From an uncultured Sphaerochaeta sp. (GTDB lineage Bacteria; Spirochaetota; Spirochaetia; Sphaerochaetales; Sphaerochaetaceae), in the NCBI RefSeq assembly GCF_963666015.1, contig NZ_OY762555.1:3311607-3375606 (forward strand): a DNA stretch of 64,000 bases, read 5' to 3'. The translations under genes and the position numbers were made by a program. This document shows, piece after piece, positions 54,131 to 62,586 of this stretch (the first letter of the stretch is position 1; the number at the start of each line of letters is the position of its first letter). The notes beneath the pieces are model-generated. The model was given only the letters and a program-made list of their open reading frames with translations, searched no databases and was not told the origin of the DNA.

Positions 54131-54178
54131 GCTGGAAACTACCTCGTCTGTCACTGTAGACGGTAAGGGCCTCCTTGG

Positions 54179-54928
54179 TCAACGCAGTGAAAACCGGTAA
54201 AAGCTACCATACGTGTTGATGGCCACCCCAAAGGTTTTTTCCAGGATTCCACAGGCAACTGCATGTTCGGGTTTTCCATCAAATGCGACCGTTTTCTGAT
54301 CAATAAGGATGATCCTGGTTGCAATCCTCAAGGCTTCTGAGAGATCATGTAGGGAAGCCACAACGCAGTGTCCCTCAGTTGCCAGGTCCTGCAGGAGTTT
54401 GTGAACCATATACATCTGTGAGATATCAAGGTGGGCATCCGGCTCATCAAAAAGGAGATATTCGGCTTCCCTGGCAAGGGTCATCGCGAGAAATGAGCGT
54501 TGCTGATATCCTCCGCTCAAGTGCTTAAGCGGGGTGTCCAGCACGTTTTGGAGTTGCATTCTCTTGCTTGCATGCTCGATGGCCTTATAATCTCTCTCTT
54601 CAAGTCTCCTTACGAATCCTTGATAGGGATACCTGCTGTGAGCGAGCAGGGTTCTGGTATTCATATCTGGAATTTCATGACGTTGCCCATGGTATGCAAT
54701 CAGTCTGCCCAAATGCCTTGGTGCATAGTCATCTAGAGGCTTCCCGTCCAGAAGCAAGGTTCCCTGTTTTTTCTCCAGCAGACCGGCAAGGATCTTCAGG
54801 AGTGTAGATTTCCCACTTCCATTTAATCCCAGTACTGCTATCAATTCTCCTTTACTAAAGGAGAGAGAAATGTCCTCGAGAACCGTTTTTCCAGGGTATC
54901 CTCCACAAAGGTGTTGGGCTTCAAGCAT
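54179..54928 (-). CDS. ABC transporter ATPase, second FecCD-type importer
   Basis: 249 aa. Walker A GLNGSGKSTLLKIL (about 36), signature LSGGYQQRSFLAMTLAR (about 137), Walker B YLLFDEPDAHLD. FepC/BtuD-like. Start at 54928 behind AAAAGGAG, overlapping the permease stop by 8 bases. It works with the genes at 54921 and 55900. Confidence 0.92.
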   Translation of the reverse strand: MLEAQHLCGGYPGKTVLEDISLSFSKGELIAVLGLNGSGKSTLLKILAGLLEKKQGTLLLDGKPLDDYAPRHLGRLIAYHGQRHEIPDMNTRTLLAHSRYPYQGFVRRLEERDYKAIEHASKRMQLQNVLDTPLKHLSGGYQQRSFLAMTLAREAEYLLFDEPDAHLDISQMYMVHKLLQDLATEGHCVVASLHDLSEALRIATRIILIDQKTVAFDGKPEHAVACGILEKTFGVAINTYGSFYRFSLR

Positions 54929-55928
54929 ACCTGGCTCCTTTTCTGTGTCTGATCAAGACTACCAGGAAGCTTGGTCCCCCCAGAGCAGAGAGTACAATGC
55001 CTACCGGTAGTTCATAGGGTGCGAATACCAATCGGGCAGTGGTATCAGCGAAGAGGGCAATGCACCCGCCTAGTAAGGCAGTGTAGGGAAGGTGGAAAGT
55101 TTCGTGGGGTGGTATTATTCTTCTGGCAATGTGGGGTACCAACAGCCCAAGAAATCCTACCAGCCCACATAAACTGATCGCAAGTGCACTAAGTACTGCG
55201 CTTAAAGCCAAGAGCAAGAGACGTACCCGATTGACCCTGAGGCCAAGCGATGTTGCACACTCATCGCCAAGACTGAGCATCGTCAGCGGACGGCCCATCA
55301 GGCAGGCTATGAACATGGCTATCAGTAAGAGGGGAGAGAGCAAGGAAAGTTGCGCTGAAGTGATATGAGCAAAAGAACCAACAAGGAAGTCAACTTTCAC
55401 GGTCGCCAGGTCTGGAAAGATAGTCAGTAAGGTGTCGCTGATAGCACCAAGGACTGTAGATAAGGCAATACCACTGAGTATGAGGGTAAGTCGGCTGAAT
55501 CGATACATGGATGCAAGGGAAAACACGATCAAGCTGCCAACGAGTGCACCAACTGAAGAGAATAACGGCAAGAGCTTTGCAAGAGAAGGAAAGAGGAGCA
55601 TACCGAGCATCACCGACAGAGCCGCTGATGCGTTGATACCCAAGAGGCTTGGCCCGGCCATGGGGTTGTTCAGGGTCTGTTGCAATAAGGAACCAGAGAG
55701 GGAGAGTGCACTGCCACAAAGCAGTGCGGAGGCTATACGAACCATGCGAAGATGCATGATCATGGAAAGGCTTCCTCCACTTGCGATACTGGATGTCAAC
55801 CCAGAGAGCAACTCCCCTGGAGAGAGAGGAATAGCTCCCTTGCAAAGCGAATAACATACACCAGCTAAAGCGAGAGCGAACAGTCCAGTAAATTTTCCTT
55901 TAGAAGAGTGAGGTAAGATATGCATAAC
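54921..55928 (-). CDS. FecCD-type ABC permease, second importer
   Basis: 335 aa from the ATG at 55928, about ten membrane segments. LRMVRIASALLCGSALSLSG, LNNPMAGPSLLGINASAAL and GFLGLLVPHIARRI are FecCD signatures. The start is uncertain: ATG at 55934 or 55928 both overlap the binding-protein gene by about 30 bases, and neither has a strong RBS; the frame is open to 56033. Confidence 0.9.
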   Translation of the reverse strand, partial: VMHILPHSSKGKFTGLFALALAGVCYSLCKGAIPLSPGELLSGLTSSIASGGSLSMIMHLRMVRIASALLCGSALSLSGSLLQQTLNNPMAGPSLLGINASAALSVMLGMLLFPSLAKLLPLFSSVGALVGSLIVFSLASMYRFSRLTLILSGIALSTVLGAISDTLLTIFPDLATVKVDFLVGSFAHITSAQLSLLSPLLLIAMFIACLMGRPLTMLSLGDECATSLGLRVNRVRLLLLALSAVLSALAISLCGLVGFLGLLVPHIARRIIPPHETFHLPYTALLGGCIALFADTTARLVFAPYELPVGIVLSALGGPSFLVVLIRHRKGARYA

Positions 55929-56763
55929 TTTCATCCCAGCGATTGTTTGGTTTATAACCGAAGAGTGCTTTTGGTAGTAGATGTACATCTCCAGTCCTGA
56001 TTGCCTGCACGTTGGAGAGAATCGGATTGTCACTGATCAAGGTCTGTACCTGAGCTTCTGCTACCGATACATCACCCATGGGGACAACCAGAATCAGTGT
56101 AGGGTCCTCTTTCAGGATAATCTCCCAGCTCAGTTGATCAAGAAGGGATGGATATTGGTCAGAGAGAGTCTCTATCTCCAGGTCCCGAAGCATGGCCCCT
56201 ACCAGGGAATGTTCGTCAAGCGCTTTTACCTTGGTGCTATGGGCTCTGAGCAGGAGAACTCGCTCTTCTTGAGGAAGGGAAAACGATGAGATGATTGACG
56301 CAGTGCGTGTTGCAGTCTCCTTGCCATGAGTCCAGTAGGCATCATCATTTCCTGTTTTCTTGCTACACCAACGCAAGGCTTCCAGATAGTGTTCCAGTGT
56401 ATCAAGGTCGAAGGATTTGCATGGTATCTGGTACGATTCTAGCTGACCCTTGATGCCTTGATGACTTGGAATCAGTGAGGAGAGCAAGACTAAATCCGGG
56501 TCGAGGGAGAGGATTTGTTCGATGCTGGGGTCCTTAACTGTACCCAGATTGATGCAATTCTCACCTAAGTTTATGGGATGTTCCTGAAAAGCCTCATCAG
56601 TTGAAGCCGCAACATCCCCTCCTGAGAGGATCCAGAGTTCAGCCAAGGAAGAGGTGAGAGCAACCACCGTCATCTCACTCCCTGCTTGGCTGGAGTGCGC
56701 CTTGGTACCGCATGCGACAAGCAGTATCATGAGTAAAGGCACTATCCACTTATACAGTTTCAT
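55900..56763 (-). CDS. Lipoprotein substrate-binding protein, second FecCD-type importer
   Basis: 287 aa. A lipobox (LLVACG, Cys about 18) marks a membrane-anchored lipoprotein. VVALTSSLAELWILSGGDVAASTDEAF and EQILSLDPDLVLLSSL are BtuF/FepB-like. It overlaps the reductase gene by 14 bases. The ligand could be a corrinoid, haem or iron chelate; the neighbour with sirohaem-type motifs makes iron or a tetrapyrrole plausible (inference). Confidence 0.87.
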   Translation of the reverse strand: MKLYKWIVPLLMILLVACGTKAHSSQAGSEMTVVALTSSLAELWILSGGDVAASTDEAFQEHPINLGENCINLGTVKDPSIEQILSLDPDLVLLSSLIPSHQGIKGQLESYQIPCKSFDLDTLEHYLEALRWCSKKTGNDDAYWTHGKETATRTASIISSFSLPQEERVLLLRAHSTKVKALDEHSLVGAMLRDLEIETLSDQYPSLLDQLSWEIILKEDPTLILVVPMGDVSVAEAQVQTLISDNPILSNVQAIRTGDVHLLPKALFGYKPNNRWDESYAYLTSLF

Positions 56764-57628
56764 GTAGTACCCTCGCTATATGGTCCATCCCGAGGCGTTC
56801 CACCACGGATGCAAAACGCTCTGCTGGTCTTCCCTCTTCTTTGTAGAGGTTCAATATTCGGGTGATCAAAGGGAAGAGCTGTTCCTCACTATACAATAGG
56901 GGCAGTGGTGTCCCATACCGTTTCAGCTTGCCCCATCGGCCTCCGAGATAAAGTTTGTAGCGGGGCTTATCTGCGGTGATTTTCCCAAATGGGCAAGTCT
57001 CGAGGCATCGGCTACAGTTGTTGCAGAGGTTTCGGTCAATATACCGTTTCCCATCTTCACGTTGCTTGATTGCTCCCATTGGGCAGCGCTTCTCACTGAT
57101 GCAACGGCCACAAGCCTTGCACTCAGGTGAAAGATGCATCATTTTCTGCCCTACAATGCCAAGATCATTGAGCTCAGGTTTTACACAACTGTTTGGGCAT
57201 CCTCCCACTGCTATCTTGAATTTGTGAGGAAAGATGACCTCATGCCAACCTTCATAGAATGCAGTATGGATTTTCTGCGCAAGGGATTGGGTATCAGCCA
57301 GTCCATAAATGCACGTACTTCCCTTACAGGCTACAACCGGTCTGACTTTCGCTCCTGTTCCCCCGGTTGACAGGGAGAGGGATGCAACCTCCTCCCGGAA
57401 GGCAGGAATACGGGAGTAGGGGATACCGGGGATCTCAACGGTGAGCCTACCGGTAAGACTTACCATACCATTGCCATAGGTCTCACTGAGGTAGGAGAGC
57501 TGTGAGAGCCTCTCTGCTTGTAAGGTGCCGTTCCCTGTAATGATACGGGCGGAAAAGTTCTCTGTTCCTCGATTATGTAGAAACCCTTCTGCCTTCAATG
57601 CTTTGATCGTTTGTTCTGTAAGCGCCAT
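56750..57628 (-). CDS. Small sirohaem sulfite/nitrite reductase-like iron-sulfur protein
   Basis: 292 aa. A ferredoxin-nitrite/sulfite-reductase half-domain (1-75) leads to sirohaem/[4Fe-4S] ligands ACKGSTC (about 105-111) and GGCPNSC (about 145). A two-cluster ferredoxin insert follows: CKACGRCISEKRCP (about 172) and CNNCSRCLETCP (about 200). Size and layout match small assimilatory-type sulfite reductases and anaerobic Asr/Dsr relatives. First gene of the unit that continues into the importer. The divergent LysR gene may regulate it. Confidence 0.85.
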   Translation of the reverse strand: MALTEQTIKALKAEGFLHNRGTENFSARIITGNGTLQAERLSQLSYLSETYGNGMVSLTGRLTVEIPGIPYSRIPAFREEVASLSLSTGGTGAKVRPVVACKGSTCIYGLADTQSLAQKIHTAFYEGWHEVIFPHKFKIAVGGCPNSCVKPELNDLGIVGQKMMHLSPECKACGRCISEKRCPMGAIKQREDGKRYIDRNLCNNCSRCLETCPFGKITADKPRYKLYLGGRWGKLKRYGTPLPLLYSEEQLFPLITRILNLYKEEGRPAERFASVVERLGMDHIARVLHETV

Positions 57629-57714
57629 AATTCCTCCAAATCGTGTTGCAGTCTAAAAGGGTTTTGATATAAAGTAAATAATGAAAAATTTATATAATAT
57701 ATAGGTAAAAACAA

Positions 57715-58593
57715 ATGACAATTCGAGATCTTTCCATTTTCATTGCAGTAGCCGAACAGCTGTCCATGAGCAAGGCAGCAGAGAAGCTGCATCTCGCCCA
57801 GCCAACAGTCAGTGCGGTGATAGGTTCCCTTGAGAAGGATTACGGGGTTTTACTGTTCGATCGGTTGGGACGGGGTTTGCATTTGACCGATGAGGGGAGG
57901 TTCCTCCTCTCACGATCTCGTTCGATTGTTGGTTTGGTCGATACCCTTGAAAGTGAACTTGGGGCATATACTCGGCAGCAGACGATCAGAATTGGTGCAA
58001 CCATCACCGTCGGAAGCACACTGCTTGCTGATCTTATTGCACGCTTTGAAAGCAATCACCCACTCTTGCGTGCCCAAATACAGGTTGACAACACACAGAC
58101 CATTGAGAGATTGCTACTTGATGGGAGCCTGGATTTGGCCTTGATTGAGGGAGTGGTGCAAAGTAAGTCACTGATATGTAACCCCTGTTATGTTGATGAA
58201 TTGATTCCCGTGTGTGCAAGGAAGTTTCCTGCCCCTTCAACGCTTAGCTTAAAGACATTGAGTGACTATCCACTTATTCTCAGGGAGGAAGGCAGTGGGA
58301 CGAGGGCATTGTTTGTTGGGTTGTTGCAGGAGCAGGGAATTTCCTTTGAGGAGAAATGGTCATGCCATAGCAGTGATGCCATTGTAAGTGCAGTGTGCGC
58401 AGGTCAGGGGATTACAGTTATTTCCAGGCGTTTGGTACGTCATCTGATCAAGGAAGGTACACTCAGGGAATTGTCTTTGCTGGGAGTGGATATGAAGCGG
58501 AATTTCTCACTTGTTCATCACAAGGACAAGGTATTTACTCCTTCGATGGAGAAGTTATTGCATCTACTGAAATGTGATACGATGCAAGAGTGA
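57715..58593 (+). CDS. LysR family transcriptional regulator
   Basis: 292 aa. N-terminal helix-turn-helix (residues 1-60: MTIRDLSIFIAVAEQLSMSKAAEKLHLAQPTVSAVI in outline) and a LysR substrate domain (about 90-290; SGTRALF near 190). It is divergent from the sulfite/nitrite-reductase-like gene across 86 AT-rich bases, the usual LysR target layout. A CysL/CysB-like role in sulfur metabolism is inferred only from context. Confidence 0.92.
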   Translation: MTIRDLSIFIAVAEQLSMSKAAEKLHLAQPTVSAVIGSLEKDYGVLLFDRLGRGLHLTDEGRFLLSRSRSIVGLVDTLESELGAYTRQQTIRIGATITVGSTLLADLIARFESNHPLLRAQIQVDNTQTIERLLLDGSLDLALIEGVVQSKSLICNPCYVDELIPVCARKFPAPSTLSLKTLSDYPLILREEGSGTRALFVGLLQEQGISFEEKWSCHSSDAIVSAVCAGQGITVISRRLVRHLIKEGTLRELSLLGVDMKRNFSLVHHKDKVFTPSMEKLLHLLKCDTMQE

Positions 58594-58615
58594 GGAGTGC
58601 ATTACACAATTACGC

Positions 58616-58636
58616 ATTGTGAAAACTTGTCACAAT
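58616..58636 (+). promoter_or_regulatory. Palindrome ATTGTGA-N7-TCACAAT upstream of the acyl-CoA synthetase
   Basis: Perfect 7-bp arms, 21 bp overall, CRP-like in look but with a 7-nt centre. A second inverted repeat CACAAT-N5-ATTGTG (58605-58621) shares its left arm. The centre is about 50 bases before the expected transcription start. Confidence 0.55.
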
Positions 58637-58640
58637 AATC

Positions 58641-58670
58641 TTGATTTTTCATGATGCTTCTGCCTATAGT
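58641..58670 (+). promoter_or_regulatory. Promoter of the acyl-CoA synthetase gene
   Basis: TTGATT (58641-58646), 18-bp spacer, TATAGT (58665-58670). Confidence 0.55.
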
Positions 58671-58714
58671 ATAGAAAGATCGGAAGCAGAAATCGAACAC
58701 AGGAGGTGGGAACG

Positions 58715-60454
58715 ATGGCAACACACAAGAAAGGTGAGAAACCTTGGGATTTCCTTGAGGCTTATCGGGGTAACAAGTTCAAAGGTGCATGGCCAACTGT
58801 GGTGGAAATGTTCGAGATCTCAGTCGAACGCTATCCCCAGAACAAGTGTTTTACAGCCTTTGTTCCACAGTACGAAACCTTTAGCTATTCAGAAGTGCAT
58901 TCGTATGTTCTTTCGGTTGCGGATTATCTTGTCTCCAAGGGTGTAAAAAAGGATGACAAGATTGCAGTGATAGGAAAGAACAGTCCTGAGTGGGCTATTG
59001 CCTATCTTGGTATCCTTTTTGCCGGAGCGATTGTAGTGCCCTTGGACAATACCTTGGTTAATAAGGATATGTCCAAGTACTTGGAGTTTGCAGGTGTGAA
59101 GATTCTCTTTGCAGATGCTGACCGTGTGGAAACCTTTGATGCAGAGAATAAGCTTGGATTGACTGATCGAATTTCCTTGGAGAAAGAAGGGAACATGCCT
59201 TTTATCCTGGACTGCAAGGCAGAGACTCAGGATAGACATAAGGCAGAGAGTGAGGATACCGCTGCGATTCTCTTTACCAGCGGAACCACAGGAACTCCAA
59301 AAGGCGTTATGCTGAGCCATCGCAATATGGTTGCAGATTGTTACCTTGCACAGGGACATATGACGCTGTATCCCACTGATGTATTCTATGCAATTCTTCC
59401 AATCCATCACTCCTATACCATGATGGCGGTCTTCTTTGAGGCCATGAGTGTAGGGGCTTCCATTGTCTTTGGCAAAAAATTGGTTATTAGCCAAGTGCTC
59501 AAGGAGCTAAAGGAGGGTGAGGTAACGATGTTCCTTGCTGTTCCCATGCTTTTCAACAAGATGATTGCTGCCCTGATGAATGGTGTAAAGGAGAAAGGTA
59601 TAGTCCTCTACGGGATCATACGATTCATGATGGGAGTTTCTGGTGTCCTGAAGAAGATATTCAAGGTGAATGTCGGCAAGAAGATGTTTGGCTTCTTGCT
59701 CAAGAAGCTTTCCCTCGATACGAACCGCATTTGTATTAGTGGCGGCGGACCGCTTCCTGCTTCAACCTTCAAGATGTTCAACCAGCTTGGAATTGATTTT
59801 GTACAGGGCTATGGACTTACCGAAACCAGTCCTATCACTCACCTCAATCCAGTGGAAGCGTATATTGAGAGTTCGGTCGGCAAAAAGTTGCCGCAGACTG
59901 AAGTCAAGATCATGAATCCGGATGCTGAGGGTAATGGGATTATCTATATCAAGGGACCCATGGTCATGCAGGGATATTACAATAACCCCGAAGCCACCGC
60001 TGAGGTGCTTGAGGATGGATGGCTGAATACCGGTGATGTTGGCTATCAGGATGCACAGGGGTATCTCTACCTGACCGGAAGAGCAAAGAATCTTATCGTG
60101 ACCGAAGGTGGTAAGAATGTGTTCCCCGAGGAGATTGAGGACCACTTCCAGCTCTACACTGAGATAGATACGATCTGTGTACTCGGGTATCTCGTTGACA
60201 AGAAGAACAAGAGTGAAGGGATCAGGGCCTTGATTTATCCTGCTGAAAAGTATCGTGACGAAATGGCAAAAGAGCACGGTGATTCTGCCAAGGCTGTAAT
60301 AGAGGAGAGGATGCAGCAAATTGTGAGCGAGGTAAACAAAGAGTTGCAGTCCTACAAGAAAATCACTCGTGTCACCGTGGTAGATGAACCGCTTGAAATG
60401 ACCAGTACCAAAAAAGTAAAGCGTTTCGTAGTTGCACAAAAGTACAAGGACTAG
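58715..60454 (+). CDS. AMP-dependent acyl-CoA synthetase/ligase
   Basis: 579 aa. ANL-superfamily motifs: ILFTSGTTGTPKGVMLSHRN (about 185), QGYGLTETSPITHLNP (about 365), LNTGDVGYQDAQGYLYLTGRAKN (about 440) and the C-terminal SYKKITRVTVVDEPLEMTSTKKVKR with the catalytic lysine. It activates a fatty or other carboxylic acid to acyl-AMP and then acyl-CoA. Start at 58715 (AGGAGG 8 bases upstream). Followed after 14 bases by yhbY. Confidence 0.92.
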   Translation: MATHKKGEKPWDFLEAYRGNKFKGAWPTVVEMFEISVERYPQNKCFTAFVPQYETFSYSEVHSYVLSVADYLVSKGVKKDDKIAVIGKNSPEWAIAYLGILFAGAIVVPLDNTLVNKDMSKYLEFAGVKILFADADRVETFDAENKLGLTDRISLEKEGNMPFILDCKAETQDRHKAESEDTAAILFTSGTTGTPKGVMLSHRNMVADCYLAQGHMTLYPTDVFYAILPIHHSYTMMAVFFEAMSVGASIVFGKKLVISQVLKELKEGEVTMFLAVPMLFNKMIAALMNGVKEKGIVLYGIIRFMMGVSGVLKKIFKVNVGKKMFGFLLKKLSLDTNRICISGGGPLPASTFKMFNQLGIDFVQGYGLTETSPITHLNPVEAYIESSVGKKLPQTEVKIMNPDAEGNGIIYIKGPMVMQGYYNNPEATAEVLEDGWLNTGDVGYQDAQGYLYLTGRAKNLIVTEGGKNVFPEEIEDHFQLYTEIDTICVLGYLVDKKNKSEGIRALIYPAEKYRDEMAKEHGDSAKAVIEERMQQIVSEVNKELQSYKKITRVTVVDEPLEMTSTKKVKRFVVAQKYKD

Positions 60455-60468
60455 GTATAGTACTTTAT

Positions 60469-60774
60469 ATGAATAGCAGTGTGAGAAATTTTCTTCGATC
60501 ACAAGCACACTCCCTCAAGCCGATTGTCATGGTCGGCAAAGAGGGTGTTGATGATCGAGTAGTATCTGCTTTGAATGAAGCCTTATCCAGCCATGAGCTG
60601 GTGAAGGTTAAGTTCCAGGCAAAAAAGGATGAGATGAGACCTCTCTCAGAACAGTTGGCCCAGAAGACGGATAGTGATTTGATCAGTATCATCGGCTTCA
60701 TTGCTACGTTTTACCGCGAAAGCGAGGAGCATCTCATACATATTCCCAAGGAACTTGCCAGAAAGAGTGAGTAA
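60469..60774 (+). CDS. yhbY: YhbY/CRM-domain RNA-binding protein
   Basis: 101 aa, one CRM domain: LRSQAHSLKPIVMVGKEGVDD (about 9), the GxxG loop replaced by VGKEG, and LIHIPKELARKSE at the end. YhbY associates with pre-50S ribosomal particles. It sits in one unit with the acyl-CoA synthetase. Confidence 0.92.
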   Translation: MNSSVRNFLRSQAHSLKPIVMVGKEGVDDRVVSALNEALSSHELVKVKFQAKKDEMRPLSEQLAQKTDSDLISIIGFIATFYRESEEHLIHIPKELARKSE

Positions 60775-60834
60775 CTTGGGTATCGTACATGAATGCAAGG
60801 CTGTTTCCTTAGGGACGCAGCTTTCTTATTGTAC

Positions 60835-60875
60835 AAAAAAAAGCAGGCCCGCATTCCAACGGAAGCAAGGCCTGC
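60835..60875 (-). terminator. Rho-independent terminator of the GH20 gene
   Basis: On the minus strand GCAGGCC/GGCCTGC (7 perfect bases, imperfectly extended inside) is followed by a run of eight T. It lies 68 bases after the hexosaminidase stop. A second small hairpin, CCACC-AGAA-GGTGG, is at 60888-60901. Confidence 0.8.
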
Positions 60876-60942
60876 ACTAGAGAAAATCCACCAGAAGGTG
60901 GTACCTTAGTGGTATCACAGCTTTCTAGTGGAAAGCAAGAGG

Positions 60943-62424
60943 TCAGGCAAGCGGACCTCTGTAACAATTAATCGATAGAGCATCACAAACCTTATACAAA
61001 AACGGAATTCTGTCCAATGTCTTTTCTGGTTCCTGTGGGTTCCATAACCGTTCAGCCAATACCATCAATCTGGGGAACAGCATATATTCTGCTTGTCGAC
61101 CACTGGTGATTTTTTCGGTCCAAAGATTTCCTTGGCTTCCCAGCACCCGACCGCGAACTATTTCACCCTGCAGTCCTGCAAGAGGATCGAATTTGGCAAC
61201 CTCGGAGATACTGCTCACACCTAAATTACCCATCTCTTCCTCTCCATCGGTATGTTGATAATCAAAATAGCATCCATCGGTGTTGGGACACATGATCACC
61301 TCATGTCCTCGTTCACTTGCTTCAATACCACCGGAGACCCCTCTCCAGGACATCACGATTAGATCCTCGGGGAGACCAAGGGATTCGGTACCCTCAAGGA
61401 CCTCATCCCAGCCGATGGGGCGTTTACCTGTCTTGTTTACCATTGCACAGATTTTACTGGTCATCCAACTCTGGAGTTCCTTTTCTTTGGATAATCCCTC
61501 TTCTTGCATTCGCTTCTGGCATTTGGGGCAGGATTCCCAGGCAGTGTGTGGGCACTCATCCCCACCAACGTGGATATAGGGGTCGCTGAACAGTGCAGCT
61601 ATCTGGGTAATGGCATCCTCGAGGAACTCCAGTACCTGGTTGTTCCCTGCACAGAGTACTTCATCAAAGATTCCCCAACGATCTTGTACCTCATACGGCC
61701 CTCCACTGCACCCAAAATGGGGATATGCTGCAAGTAGGGAAGAGACATGCCCTGGTGTCTCAATCTCCGGTACAACGATCATGTGGCGATCATGGGCGTA
61801 GGCTTGGACTTCCAGTATCTCCTCTTTGGTGTAAAGCCGTCCATATGTTCTTCCGTCTGTGTATTGTAAGAGGGTTCTCTTGCTCGCGATCTTTTCCAAT
61901 TCCGGCCATCCTTCCAAGGGAATTCTCCAACCTTGGTCGTCACTCAGGTGCCAATGAAAACGGTTGAGATGATACAACGAGGCTACATCGATCAGTTTCT
62001 TGAGGAATGCAGTACTGAAGTAGTGTCTGCTGCAGTCAATCATGAAACCTCGCCAAGCGAAGGAAGGGGAGTCCTCAATAGAGCAACAAGGGATCCTATG
62101 GTCAGAGGTGTAGGTAAGGTTCCTGAGGGTTGAGATTCCACGGAATGCACCTTCCTCATTGCTGGCCTTTATCACTATCTGCTTCTTGCCGATAGTGAGA
62201 CTGTATCCTTCACTTGGAAAGCCATCTTGTTGCCTAATCAGGATGTCTTCACCACCTTGTTGTATCTGCAGAAGAGCAGGAGCAATCTCTATGAGGGATG
62301 TAAAGGAAGGATCGACTGCGATGGTAATCCCATCGTGGAAGCGAAAGAATCCTTCTTTATCTTCGACGGTTCTGGGTTTGGGAAACAAGAGTTCACTTGC
62401 TTTTACTGTATTTATTTTGGCCAT
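60943..62424 (-). CDS. Beta-N-acetylhexosaminidase (GH20)
   Basis: 493 aa, no signal peptide. An N-terminal GH20b domain (1-120) precedes the barrel with FHWHLSDDQGWRIP (about 160), VVPEIETPGHVSSLL (about 213) and the catalytic Asp-Glu in IHVGGDECPHTAW (about 290). It releases terminal GlcNAc/GalNAc from short glycans; without a signal peptide it likely acts on imported oligosaccharides. Divergent from the ROK regulator. Confidence 0.94.
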   Translation of the reverse strand: MAKINTVKASELLFPKPRTVEDKEGFFRFHDGITIAVDPSFTSLIEIAPALLQIQQGGEDILIRQQDGFPSEGYSLTIGKKQIVIKASNEEGAFRGISTLRNLTYTSDHRIPCCSIEDSPSFAWRGFMIDCSRHYFSTAFLKKLIDVASLYHLNRFHWHLSDDQGWRIPLEGWPELEKIASKRTLLQYTDGRTYGRLYTKEEILEVQAYAHDRHMIVVPEIETPGHVSSLLAAYPHFGCSGGPYEVQDRWGIFDEVLCAGNNQVLEFLEDAITQIAALFSDPYIHVGGDECPHTAWESCPKCQKRMQEEGLSKEKELQSWMTSKICAMVNKTGKRPIGWDEVLEGTESLGLPEDLIVMSWRGVSGGIEASERGHEVIMCPNTDGCYFDYQHTDGEEEMGNLGVSSISEVAKFDPLAGLQGEIVRGRVLGSQGNLWTEKITSGRQAEYMLFPRLMVLAERLWNPQEPEKTLDRIPFLYKVCDALSINCYRGPLA

Positions 62425-62459
62425 GATCTTGTCCTACCACGACTGGAAGCTGAAGTCAA

Positions 62460-62547
62460 GTACAAAGGTTGTACAAACCTGCGTAAATATTGCTTGACAG
62501 CGGGAAGGGGCGGTGTTACGCTTAGTTTGTACAGAGAGCGAACAAAC
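62460..62547. promoter_or_regulatory. ROK promoter with XylR-like operator half-sites
   Basis: Promoter TTGACA (62494-62499), 17-bp spacer, TACGCT (62517-62522). Around it are GTACAAA (62460-62466), GTACAAAC (62471-62478) and GTTTGTAC (62525-62532). GTTTGT-N11-ACAAAC (62525-62547) covers the start site and resembles the AGTTTGT...ACAAACT operators of XylR-type ROK repressors. Confidence 0.6.
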
Positions 62548-62586
62548 ACATCCTATTCATATGTACCTGGAGTATACAGAACCAGT

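Noticed and set aside
57640-57655. Fifth copy of the purine operator near the LysR/reductase gap
   Set aside because: Only one half-site (TGTTGCAG) is present; the second arm is missing.
62227-62586. 120-codon N-terminal extension of the ROK regulator
   Set aside because: It runs through the GH20 coding region and across the ROK promoter and operators; the protein family starts at the helix-turn-helix after 62587.
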